Program-made: the position numbers and the translations under genes
Shown here: positions 29,332 through 38,043 of the stretch, one piece after another
Position numbering within the stretch: position 1 is the stretch's first letter
How the letters are laid out: each line of letters starts with the position of its first letter
Notes under the pieces: model-generated
What the model saw: the letters and a program-made list of their open reading frames with translations, nothing else
Database searches by the model: none
Told to the model about the DNA's origin: nothing
Assembly: GCF_014200755.1 (NCBI RefSeq)
Contig: NZ_JACHCM010000009.1
Coordinates: 36,957 to 100,956, forward strand
Source: Rhodanobacter sp. ANJX3
GTDB taxonomy: Bacteria; Pseudomonadota; Gammaproteobacteria; Xanthomonadales; Rhodanobacteraceae
Length of the DNA stretch: 64,000 bases
Direction of reading: 5' to 3'

Positions 29332-29780
29332 CGAAACTATCCGTCTTCGGGATGGCGTTTTTTACGTCAGTACAAAGTATCTGCGCTCCGGTTGCATACA
29401 GATTGATCGAAAGTAATAGCTATCCTCAATGCGGTGCCTTCCTGGAGGCTTTGGAGAGAGCTGGAGTCGCTGCCATGTCAGATCAGCAAATTTGCAACGT
29501 AATGAATTCCAGAATTACTGATCTGATTAAAGGTAAGGATTTTAGCGAGGTTGCATGGACACCGCTCCCAATACCGAATGATTTAGAAAAGAGAGAGATC
29601 GCAAAGAAAGTGTATGAGGCGCGATTAGATCGTGGCCACTTGCAGCGATTCGCGAGAGACGAAGCCAAATACCTGTCTTCTTTTACAAGTGCAATCTCTA
29701 AAACAGACATCATCTTTGAGAAGGCGGATTTAAAGGTAGGGCACGAACCGGCCTATGCCCTCCAGTACCGAAGGTCGTGA
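29319..29780 (+). CDS. Exported protein of unknown function, 3' interrupted
   Basis: A 153-residue product with an N-terminal signal peptide (LSVFGMAFFTSVQSICA) and a cysteine-containing block C-x2-FLEAL-x7-MSDQQIC. The downstream gene at 30100 has C-x2-FLEDL-x6-MTDAQLC in the same place, so the two are distant paralogues. The reading frame ends at TGA 29778-29780, but the same frame stays open to 30077 with plausible protein sequence, so the gene seems truncated by a nonsense mutation relative to its ~310-residue paralogue. Function unknown; possibly an immunity or maturation factor for the RTX protein by position. Confidence 0.6.
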   Translation: MHYLTKLSVFGMAFFTSVQSICAPVAYRLIESNSYPQCGAFLEALERAGVAAMSDQQICNVMNSRITDLIKGKDFSEVAWTPLPIPNDLEKREIAKKVYEARLDRGHLQRFARDEAKYLSSFTSAISKTDIIFEKADLKVGHEPAYALQYRRS

Positions 29781-30077
29781 TGCGCAGCTGGATACAAAGG
29801 TTACGACGGTATACCCAACTGGGCCGTCTTTGCGGATAAGAAATATCAATCCGGTTTGCTATCGGGGCCTTACACGCCACCGGGAAATTTATTCTATTTG
29901 GACGGCCGCCTAGCCGTTTTATCCATTATGCCAGATAGCTGGTATGCGGAATCAAATGCAACTACTAAGCGCAATCTGCTTAGCGTCAACATCCAATCAG
30001 TTGATGGTGCGATCCTCGCAGACGGAAGCATTCAATTCAGTACAAAAGTTTTGTGCGTGGCGACTATTCACAGGTAA
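29781..30077 (+). pseudogene. Likely detached 3' part of the preceding gene
   Basis: After the TGA at 29778-29780 the same frame continues without a stop to 30077 (GYDGIPNWAVFADKK, GNLFYLDGRLAVLSIM, LLSVNIQSVDG). Joined with 29319 it would give about 252 residues. The plus-one frame also stays open for some 40 codons here, so a frameshift instead of a nonsense change is possible. Confidence 0.5.
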
Positions 30078-30099
30078 GGTTTACTTAGGAGCATAGGAC

Positions 30100-31038
30100 A
30101 TGGCAGCTAACACTCCAGATCCACAAGATTACACGCCAATTGCAGCGGGAGAATCGGTAAATACTTCGCCTACTGGTGTGCCAAGCACGGTAGATCCCAC
30201 CGCGGTTAAGAACAATGCGTATGGATTCTTTTGGAGGCCTGTACTGACCTTGTTTTTGGCTATATCAACCGCGAGCTACGGCGCCACCTTTAAAACGCAG
30301 GTGGACAACGATGGTCCCATCTGTACCACGTTCCTGGAGGACTTGAAGGCAGTGCATATCGAGCGGATGACCGACGCGCAGTTGTGCGATCTGGACCTGT
30401 CGAAAATCATGCGGGGGTTTGATTTCCCCACTTGGCAACGGCATCCGGAGATGGATGGCATCGCTACCTTGGAGAAGATACAGAAGGCCAGCCTGCTACC
30501 AAACCCTTCGTCCGACTGGTCGAAATCCTGGCCGCAAAACATCGACTACGCGAAAGACTTGGATCGCAAGCATAAGCTTTATGTGGAAAGCAGCAAGTTG
30601 ACTCAATTGGGAACCGATGTCCATGTGCTTCAGGTAGAGGTCGATGGGTGTTACTTCAAATGGAGCAAAACCTCACCAGAACCTTTGAGGCTAACGCCGG
30701 ATCTTTATGCATTGCCTGAATTTTCATTCGAACTCGATCCGGGACCCACACGGATGCTTCCATTCTTTATGGACCCTGGGTATTTATCAGGCACGTTGGC
30801 GAATTTCGGCAAAGGCAAGCGGCAGATATTGGGATTGAAGCTGGACCATTCATGGGCCGTGCAAGATGATGGATGGAAGGTTCTAATAACCCAGGTAACG
30901 GGCTTCAGTTTTGAAGTGCCTAAACCAGACTCAACCAACCATATCGACAAAGAAGCCGGGCTCAAGCCGTATATCTACAATTTCCCCATTTGTCAGTTCG
31001 ACATCTGGGTCAACGCCAAGGAGCTTTCTCATGACTGA
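30100..31038 (+). CDS. Exported or membrane-anchored protein coupled to the RTX gene, function unknown
   Basis: A 312-residue protein with a polar N-terminus of about 42 residues, a hydrophobic segment (VLTLFLAISTASYGA), then a soluble domain with C-x2-FLEDL and MTDAQLC blocks, a second half rich in aromatic residues, and a further cysteine in PICQFDIWVN. It shares its first block with the protein at 29319. It overlaps the RTX gene by 8 nt (31031-31038), so the two are translationally coupled. I do not recognise the family. Coupling to a lysozyme-like exoprotein makes an immunity/inhibitor or secretion-accessory role plausible but unproven. Confidence 0.7.
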   Translation: MAANTPDPQDYTPIAAGESVNTSPTGVPSTVDPTAVKNNAYGFFWRPVLTLFLAISTASYGATFKTQVDNDGPICTTFLEDLKAVHIERMTDAQLCDLDLSKIMRGFDFPTWQRHPEMDGIATLEKIQKASLLPNPSSDWSKSWPQNIDYAKDLDRKHKLYVESSKLTQLGTDVHVLQVEVDGCYFKWSKTSPEPLRLTPDLYALPEFSFELDPGPTRMLPFFMDPGYLSGTLANFGKGKRQILGLKLDHSWAVQDDGWKVLITQVTGFSFEVPKPDSTNHIDKEAGLKPYIYNFPICQFDIWVNAKELSHD

Positions 31039-34000
31039 CCATTTGACCGCCCTGACCGGGGGCGTTTCGCTGACGGACATTGTCGAGAAATTTCTCAGCA
31101 TGCCCGGCGTGGAAGGCACCGTAGCAACGCCTTATATCGACAGCAAGGGCATTCCCACAGTGGGCGTTGGGATTAATCTCTCTAACTCTAAATTCTCAAC
31201 AATTTACCTGAATGACCTTGGGATAACCGATACGACGGTTATTAGTAATTTACAAAAGAATGTTTTTACCCATACATATACAACGTTGGATGCTTTAAAA
31301 ACAGACATCAAGAAATATTATAACGGTAATCTGCTGCAACCGTTAAGCGACGCTCAAATACTGAGCCTCTATACCGATATAGCCATTGGAACGCCGCCAG
31401 TCGCTGGCGGTGATCCCACCACCTATCAAAGCCCGGACGGGAAGTTATCGATCTACGCGAATTTCGCAAAATATATCAAAGACAATCATATCGATCCGGC
31501 GATGCTGACCTCGCAAGAAGGCGCGGCACTGCTTTCCTTGTATTTCAATGCGCCGGCCACGCTGGGCTCGAAGATCACGGCGGACTTGAATGAAAATGCC
31601 TTCAACCGGGTCGATGCGTGGTTCCAGATTCGCTACGAAACGAACAAGGGTGCGCTGACCACATCCGACCCCACCGACGGACATAACGGCGTGGCGATAC
31701 GTCGCTATATGGAAAGCGCAGTCTTCGGCCTTTATGACCCGACCGATGCAACCAACGCTGATGGCACGCCGGTGCCAAGTATGGCGGAGGCCACGTCCAT
31801 CTACGCCGATTTTTCCGGCACGCTGACAGATGCCAGCAAGCAGCAGCATTCGTTGCGCAATTGGGCGTTTAACTATGAGCAGGTCTACAGCTCGCAGGTC
31901 GATATCGCCACGCAGCGGCTGACGCAATCCGGGCTCAACGGCACGCCGATTCAGAACCTGCAGGTGCTGAGCTTAGAGAACGAACTCCAGCCTGCCGCCA
32001 ACACCCTGAACGCCTCGCTCAACGACAAGTTGGAAAACCCGTATTACACCAATACCGCTGCATTTGATCCGCTTGACATTCAGGTGGCGGTGCAGGGGGG
32101 TGGTAACGACCTAATTGCAACGGCGCGCAATGGTTATCAACTGGCGACAGGGGCTTATAACGCCACGAATTCTGCTTTGCTCATCGCCCAGGGTGGCAAC
32201 GACACGCTCGATGATACGGCCGCGGCATCAGGCACTAAGAATGTGCTGATCGGCGGTACCGGTAGCGACGTTATCAAAGTGGGCGTTGACACGTTCAAGG
32301 TGGGCAGCGGGGATGACTACATCGTCGCCGGCTCGGGCAATGCCTTGATCGAGGGAGGCACCGCCAACAGCGCCATCGGTGGCGGCAACGATACGATCGT
32401 TCTAGGCGAGGCCAACGCGCCATGGAAGGGTGGCGACGATACGGTGTGGGGCGGTTCGGGCAACGACGTCTACTATCTGGGTCTGCAGAGCCAAACTTCG
32501 CACATCCATCTAGGTTCGGGACATTCGACCATCAATGTGGTTTACAGCCCTACGGATATCGCCGCCTTGGCCATCGATGCTGTCGGCCTCGTCAGCGACC
32601 CTTTGAGCACAGTTCCGTTGGGCGAATCCCTGTTCGAAGACAACACGCATCACGAACTTGTCCTGAGCACGTCCAACTCCGATGGCACGAAGCATCTGGA
32701 AATCTTTGATTTACCGCCGCTGGTGTCCAACTCACCAAGCCAGGCCCCTCGCACGCGAAGCTTGAATGTCGCTGTCGGCACAGGCACAACCGATACGACC
32801 GGCGAGATCATCATCGACGGCTATACCGGCAACAATCTTTCCGGCATCCAACTGACGAACGGCCCGATCCAGACGATTCAATCCAGCAATTTGTCGCAGC
32901 TTTCCGAGTCGGGCGTTAACACTTACAACGATAATCCGAGCGGCGGTGGCGCAAACGTCGACAGCATTTACGGAAGCGATACGTCGAGCAGTACCAGCGG
33001 CAACACGATCAACGGTCAAGGGCATGCCCAGTACATCTATGCCGGCAACGGCAACAACGACGTGTTTACCGGCGAGAACATAGATTCGGCCGAAACGGCT
33101 TGGGCTAACGCGTTTAACGTGACCGTGCAGGGTGGCTCCGGCAATCAGTACCTAGTGGGTTTCGGCAATAGCAACGAAACCATCCTGGGCGGCGATGTCG
33201 GTCAGGACACCACCGCTTGGGACACCATTGATGGCGGCGGCGGCAACGGCTTGCTTGAAGGGGGCACGCAGAATAGCGTTATCTATGGCGGCACAGGGCA
33301 GGACACGCTGATCGCTGGCTCGGGCACGGCGAGCGGCTATAACCCGCAATCGTTCCTGTTGGCAGGGCTATCGTTCTGGAATGGAGGAGGCGTCGAGCCC
33401 GGTTGGTCCACTCCTGGTGGGACGGCGGCGAATTTTCAGGTCACCCTGACCAACGGTACCGATACGATCAGCTTGCTGGGTTCCTCGCTTGACCCTGCGA
33501 CAGCCAATGCATCGACTTTGCCCGGCAGCCTGCTGATCGGTGGAACCGGTTATGACACGCTGATCGGCAATCAGGGCAATGACACGCTGATCGGTGGCAC
33601 GCCGCTTCACTCCGTGGCGGGCGTGACTGACGAGGTTCTGGTAGGTGGTGCCGGCGCCGATCTGATCTATGGCGGCGATGGTAATGAATGGATTTTTGCC
33701 GACATGCCAGCCTCGGTCGCGAACTGGGCGGACGCTGACCCCAGTGATGCCGATACGATCTACGGTGGATCCGGCAATGACGCTATCTATGGTTCGGGCG
33801 GTAACGATGAAATTTATGGAGGTACTGGCAATTACTCGATCCAAGTCGGTAACGGCAATAGCTATGTCGACACGGGTACTGGCACGGCGATCGTCTACGG
33901 CGGAAGTGGTGCCGATACTCTGGTAGCCGATGGCAGCGTCGATCAAATCTATTCCGGAAGCGGCAATACCCTGATCGAGGCAGAAGGCAGTCAGTCGACC

Positions 34001-37000
34001 ATCATTCTGCAGAGTGGCAACGATACTATTGCGCTGGGTGCGGGTAATAATTCCATCATTGAAGGGGCTGGCGCCACCACTTTGGTGACCGGGTTGAGCG
34101 GCGGATCGGATGTGGTTCAGTCGCTCCGCGGTACTACGACGGTGCAACTCATTGAGGGATTGACCGAGTCGAATCTTGTGGCCCGTGATGTCAACGGCGA
34201 TTTGGTGCTGTCCGATGGCGGAAGCGCCGAAGTCACGCTGGGAGATTATTTTTCAGCTGGAGGCAGTGTTTCTCTGCAGTTCGCCGATGGCACGACATGG
34301 GGCAGTTCGCAGATTCTGCAGGCATCGATCACTCCGAGTAGTGACGGCAGCAATGATACGCTCGTGGGATCGAACGGAAGCGACAGCATTACAGCCGGTG
34401 ATGGTGACACGTTGATCGTCGGCGTGTCGGGCAACAACACGCTCACCGGTGGCGCAGGTAACGACACTATCGAGGGCGGTAGTGGCGCCGATACGATTGA
34501 AGGTGGTTCGGGTACGAGCCAGATCTACGGCGGCTCGGGCACCGAAACCTACATTTTTAATCTGGGCGACGGATCTGACACCATCGAGGAGCACGGCACG
34601 GGCGCCGGTAACGATATTCTGCAACTAGGTGCTGGAATCAGCGCATCGGATCTCAGCTTCTCTTACAACAGTGCGACGAACACCATGCAGATTGGCTTTG
34701 GTTCGACGTCGGAATCGACGATGACCATCGAAAATTTCGCCGCTACGCAGAGTGGGCAGAATCAAATCAGCAAGCTGGTGTTCGCCGATGGCTCCTCTCT
34801 ATCAACGATGCAAATGACCCAGTTGGGCATGATCATCAATGGCACAACGGGCAATGACAACCTCATCGGCACGACAGGGACAGATTATTTCGACGGCAAA
34901 GGTGGCAACGATACCGAAACAGGCAATGGTGGCAGCGACACATTCGTGTTCAACGCTGGGTACGGTGATCTGAATATTACAGAAGCCTATACCGCCGGTC
35001 AGCAGCCAGTGCTGCAATTGGGTAGTGGAATCACGCTCTCATCCTTGCATGTGACGCTCGGTAGAGAAGATTTCTCCTTTAATAGTGACGGTGACGGTAG
35101 CGATCTGTTGTTGTCCGATGGAGTGTCAGGCGACCAGATCACGCTAGTCGCTATGCTCAATTCTCAATTTGGCAACTATGGTGTGGCGAGGGTGCAGTTA
35201 GCCGATGGAACCACGCTGACAGCCAGTCAGCTGATTCAGATGGAAATGACCGGGACGAGCGGTAACGACACCATATTTGGTACGTCTGGTAACGATCGGA
35301 TTGATGGCAAAGGCGGCAACGATGTGGTCTATGGCAATAGCGGTAACGACACGTTTGTGTTCAATACTGGCTACGGCCAACTGGAAATAATGGACACCAG
35401 TTATGCGGACGGTCAGCAACCGGTGCTGCAAATGGGTATTGGAATCACTGCGTCAACATTGCGCGTCACGAAAAGTGGAGACGATCTGGTATTAACCGAT
35501 GGCATTGCCGGTGATCAGATCACATTGCCCCAGATGTGGCTCGCCGGCATCAGTGGCGGCAACTTTGGTATTGCAGCGGTGCAACTGGCGGATGGCACAA
35601 CCCTGTCGGTAAACCAGCTGCTCCAGATGGAAATGATCGGAACGACTGGTAACGACACCCTTTATGGAACAGGGGGCGACGATCGCATGAGTGGCGATCT
35701 GCTTGATGGCAAAGGCGGTAACGATTTGTTGGTTGGTAATGGCAGTAACGACACCTTTGTCTTTAACTCGGGTTACGGGCACCTAGAGATTAGCGAGGCC
35801 TACACCGGCGATGCCCAGTCGGTACTGCAGCTGGGTGCGACAATTACCGCATCGGCACTCACCGTTGCACATGTTGGAAATAATTTGGTACTTACCGACG
35901 GCGTCGGTGGTGACCAGATTACGCTGGACAATATGTGGTCTAACAGTAGCGCCGCTGGTATCGGATCGGTTGCTCTTGCCGATGGCTCCACATTGACCAA
36001 TGCCCAGCTCCTGTTCTTGGCCTCTGAAATCAATGGTACCTCGGGCAATGACACGCTGCAGGGCACCTCGGATGCTGACCTTATCGATGGTAAGGGCGGA
36101 AATGACTCGGTGGTTGGCGGCGGGGGCAGCGACACCTTCGTCTTCAATTCTGGTTACGGTCATCTGGAGATCAACGAGACTTACAAGAACGGGGAGGTAC
36201 CGGTGCTGCAGCTTGGCGCGGGGATCACCGTCTCGGCATTACACGCAACAAAGAGTGGCAACAACCTAGTGCTGAGCGATGGCGTTAGCAGTGACCAAAT
36301 CACCTTGGATGGCATGTGGAGCACTGCGAGTGACGGTGTCGTCGCCTTACAACTATCGGATGGCACAACGCTGACACGGACGCAGATTCTTGCTTTGGAG
36401 ATGACGGGCACACCCGGTGCTGACACGATTACCGGCACGTCGGCCGCGGATGTGATCGACGGTAAGGGCGGCAACGATTCCGTCATTGGCAGCGGCGGTA
36501 ACGACACGTTCGTCTTCAACTCCGGTTATGGCGATCTGGAAATCAACGAAGCTTTCAAGAGCGGACAGGTGCCCGTGCTGCAGCTTGGTGTGGGAATCAC
36601 CGCCTCGGCCCTGCACGCTATCAAAAGTGGAAACAACTTGGTGCTGACCGACGGCGTCAGCGGTGACCAGGTCACGTTGGATGGCATGTGGACCACCGCC
36701 ACCGATGGTGTCGCCAGCGTGCAGCTATCGGATGGTACGACGCTGACACGAGCGCAGATGATCGCGCTGGAGATGACCGGCACGACGGGTGCCGACACGA
36801 TCACCGGCACCGCGGGTGCCGATGTGATCGATGGCAAGGGCGGCAACGATTCCGTCGTCGGCAGTGGCGGCAACGACACCTTTGTCTTCAACTCGGGCTA
36901 CGGTCATCTCGAAATCAACGAGGTCTATAGCGGCAGTCAGCAGCCGGTGCTGCAATTCGGTGCGGGTATCACCGCGTCGTCGCTGCACGTGACCGAAAGC

Positions 37001-37699
37001 GCGAATAACCTCATCGTGACCGATGGGGTGGCCGGCGATCAGATTACGCTGGACAAGATGTGGTCCACCAGCACCGACGGTGTTGGCGAAGTGACCTTCG
37101 CCAATGGCACCACGCTTACTCGCGCGCAGCTGATCCAAATGGAAATGACGGGCACGACCGGCGCGGACACCATCACTGGGACATCGGGCGCCGACCTGAT
37201 CGATGGCAAGGGCGGCAACGATTCCGTGATTGGCAGTGGCGGTAACGACACGTTCGTCTACAACTCGGGCTACGGCCATCTGCAGATCAACGAGGTCTAC
37301 ACCAGCGGTCAAACACCTATATTGCAGTTGGGTGCGGGCATTACCTCGTCGGCGCTGAAGGTCGCCAAGAGCGGCAATAATCTGGTGTTGACCGATGGCG
37401 TCAGCGGTGACCAGGTCACGTTCAATAATATGTGGACCACGGCCACGGATGGCGTCGCCAAGGTGACGCTGGCCAATGGCACGTCGCTCACACGCAGTCA
37501 GTTGATCACGATGGGTACGTCGGCGGCGACAAAGCCTGTCGCCCAATCGAAGGCCATGAGCACGTCCGCCGACCCGATGTCCGTCAATACGTTGATCCAC
37601 GCCATGGCGAGCTACGGCGGAAGCGATCCTGCGGCCATCACGACATCGCCAACGCTTAATCCGGCCACCCCCGATCTCCTGTTGCATGCTGCGGCATAG
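31031..37699 (+). CDS. RTX exoprotein with N-terminal T4-lysozyme-like (GH24) domain
   Basis: A 2222-residue type I secretion substrate. Residues about 15-270 resemble T4-type lysozymes: E28, D37 and T43 reproduce the E-x8-D-x5-T spacing of T4 lysozyme E11/D20/T26, inside PYIDSKGIPTVGVGINL, and a later ALLSLYFN block fits the lysozyme core. Residues about 400-1260 contain many glycine-rich calcium-binding nonapeptides (GGSGNDAIYGSGGNDEIYGG). Seven tandem ~124-residue units follow. The tail lacks cysteine and ends hydrophobic (PDLLLHAAA), fitting a C-terminal type I signal. ATG 31031 overlaps the upstream gene. Peptidoglycan hydrolysis is inferred from the motif and not demonstrated; an adhesin or biofilm role remains possible. 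Confidence 0.88.
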   Translation: MTDHLTALTGGVSLTDIVEKFLSMPGVEGTVATPYIDSKGIPTVGVGINLSNSKFSTIYLNDLGITDTTVISNLQKNVFTHTYTTLDALKTDIKKYYNGNLLQPLSDAQILSLYTDIAIGTPPVAGGDPTTYQSPDGKLSIYANFAKYIKDNHIDPAMLTSQEGAALLSLYFNAPATLGSKITADLNENAFNRVDAWFQIRYETNKGALTTSDPTDGHNGVAIRRYMESAVFGLYDPTDATNADGTPVPSMAEATSIYADFSGTLTDASKQQHSLRNWAFNYEQVYSSQVDIATQRLTQSGLNGTPIQNLQVLSLENELQPAANTLNASLNDKLENPYYTNTAAFDPLDIQVAVQGGGNDLIATARNGYQLATGAYNATNSALLIAQGGNDTLDDTAAASGTKNVLIGGTGSDVIKVGVDTFKVGSGDDYIVAGSGNALIEGGTANSAIGGGNDTIVLGEANAPWKGGDDTVWGGSGNDVYYLGLQSQTSHIHLGSGHSTINVVYSPTDIAALAIDAVGLVSDPLSTVPLGESLFEDNTHHELVLSTSNSDGTKHLEIFDLPPLVSNSPSQAPRTRSLNVAVGTGTTDTTGEIIIDGYTGNNLSGIQLTNGPIQTIQSSNLSQLSESGVNTYNDNPSGGGANVDSIYGSDTSSSTSGNTINGQGHAQYIYAGNGNNDVFTGENIDSAETAWANAFNVTVQGGSGNQYLVGFGNSNETILGGDVGQDTTAWDTIDGGGGNGLLEGGTQNSVIYGGTGQDTLIAGSGTASGYNPQSFLLAGLSFWNGGGVEPGWSTPGGTAANFQVTLTNGTDTISLLGSSLDPATANASTLPGSLLIGGTGYDTLIGNQGNDTLIGGTPLHSVAGVTDEVLVGGAGADLIYGGDGNEWIFADMPASVANWADADPSDADTIYGGSGNDAIYGSGGNDEIYGGTGNYSIQVGNGNSYVDTGTGTAIVYGGSGADTLVADGSVDQIYSGSGNTLIEAEGSQSTIILQSGNDTIALGAGNNSIIEGAGATTLVTGLSGGSDVVQSLRGTTTVQLIEGLTESNLVARDVNGDLVLSDGGSAEVTLGDYFSAGGSVSLQFADGTTWGSSQILQASITPSSDGSNDTLVGSNGSDSITAGDGDTLIVGVSGNNTLTGGAGNDTIEGGSGADTIEGGSGTSQIYGGSGTETYIFNLGDGSDTIEEHGTGAGNDILQLGAGISASDLSFSYNSATNTMQIGFGSTSESTMTIENFAATQSGQNQISKLVFADGSSLSTMQMTQLGMIINGTTGNDNLIGTTGTDYFDGKGGNDTETGNGGSDTFVFNAGYGDLNITEAYTAGQQPVLQLGSGITLSSLHVTLGREDFSFNSDGDGSDLLLSDGVSGDQITLVAMLNSQFGNYGVARVQLADGTTLTASQLIQMEMTGTSGNDTIFGTSGNDRIDGKGGNDVVYGNSGNDTFVFNTGYGQLEIMDTSYADGQQPVLQMGIGITASTLRVTKSGDDLVLTDGIAGDQITLPQMWLAGISGGNFGIAAVQLADGTTLSVNQLLQMEMIGTTGNDTLYGTGGDDRMSGDLLDGKGGNDLLVGNGSNDTFVFNSGYGHLEISEAYTGDAQSVLQLGATITASALTVAHVGNNLVLTDGVGGDQITLDNMWSNSSAAGIGSVALADGSTLTNAQLLFLASEINGTSGNDTLQGTSDADLIDGKGGNDSVVGGGGSDTFVFNSGYGHLEINETYKNGEVPVLQLGAGITVSALHATKSGNNLVLSDGVSSDQITLDGMWSTASDGVVALQLSDGTTLTRTQILALEMTGTPGADTITGTSAADVIDGKGGNDSVIGSGGNDTFVFNSGYGDLEINEAFKSGQVPVLQLGVGITASALHAIKSGNNLVLTDGVSGDQVTLDGMWTTATDGVASVQLSDGTTLTRAQMIALEMTGTTGADTITGTAGADVIDGKGGNDSVVGSGGNDTFVFNSGYGHLEINEVYSGSQQPVLQFGAGITASSLHVTESANNLIVTDGVAGDQITLDKMWSTSTDGVGEVTFANGTTLTRAQLIQMEMTGTTGADTITGTSGADLIDGKGGNDSVIGSGGNDTFVYNSGYGHLQINEVYTSGQTPILQLGAGITSSALKVAKSGNNLVLTDGVSGDQVTFNNMWTTATDGVAKVTLANGTSLTRSQLITMGTSAATKPVAQSKAMSTSADPMSVNTLIHAMASYGGSDPAAITTSPTLNPATPDLLLHAAA
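34841..37513 (+). repeat. Seven tandem ~124-codon repeats in the RTX gene
   Basis: Units start near 34841, 35243, 35630, 36026, 36398, 36770 and 37142. The last four are exactly 372 bp apart and very similar, while the first three are longer and more diverged. Each unit reads TGT-x-GxDTIxGT, then IDGKGGND, GNDTFVFNSGYG, LQLGAGIT, NLVLTDGVSGDQ and LADGTTLT. Confidence 0.9.
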
Positions 37700-37739
37700 C
37701 GGTGAGTCACCAAGCAAAAGGGCGTCGCTAGCGGTGAAG

Positions 37740-37769
37740 CACGGTTGTAGTCCATTGACTACAACCGTG
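37740..37769 (+). terminator. Hairpin after the RTX gene
   Basis: A perfect 13-bp stem (37740-37752 and 37757-37769) with a 4-nt loop, 40 nt after the RTX stop. It lacks a strong T tract, so it may be a weak or Rho-assisted terminator, or an mRNA-stabilising end. Confidence 0.5.
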
Positions 37770-38043
37770 GAGGGCTTTACCTCATAGCCCCTGTAAGCGA
37801 AGGAATGTAGCTTCAGCCAGCCAATGTGATGGGGAGCTCATGCTTGATGCAGCGGCATAGCAATCATATTGACAGAGAGAGAGCACCTGAGTGGAAACCG
37901 GCTCTCATGTGAGAGTCAGTGGATGTTTGCGAACCAAGCTTTTGCTTGGCTCGCAAACCATCGATGTGCTCAATGCCCGCTGATCTTATTGCCACCGATT
38001 GCACATTAACCGCCAAATTGAAACTTTCGCCATTCCTTAGCCC
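37770..38043. other. Intergenic region with a second strong hairpin
   Basis: This stretch before the glycosyltransferase has a 15-bp stem with one mismatch (37925-37939 with 37944-37958) and a TTTT loop. A perfect TTGACA (37869-37874) is present but has no good -10 partner. No gene is supported here. Confidence 0.45.

Noticed and set aside
34829..37513. CRISPR-like regular repeats
   Set aside because: The periodicity is a coding tandem protein repeat of about 372 bp, not short repeats with unique spacers.
37869..37900. Perfect TTGACA as a promoter for the glycosyltransferase
   Set aside because: No acceptable -10 box at 16-18 bp, so not called a promoter.
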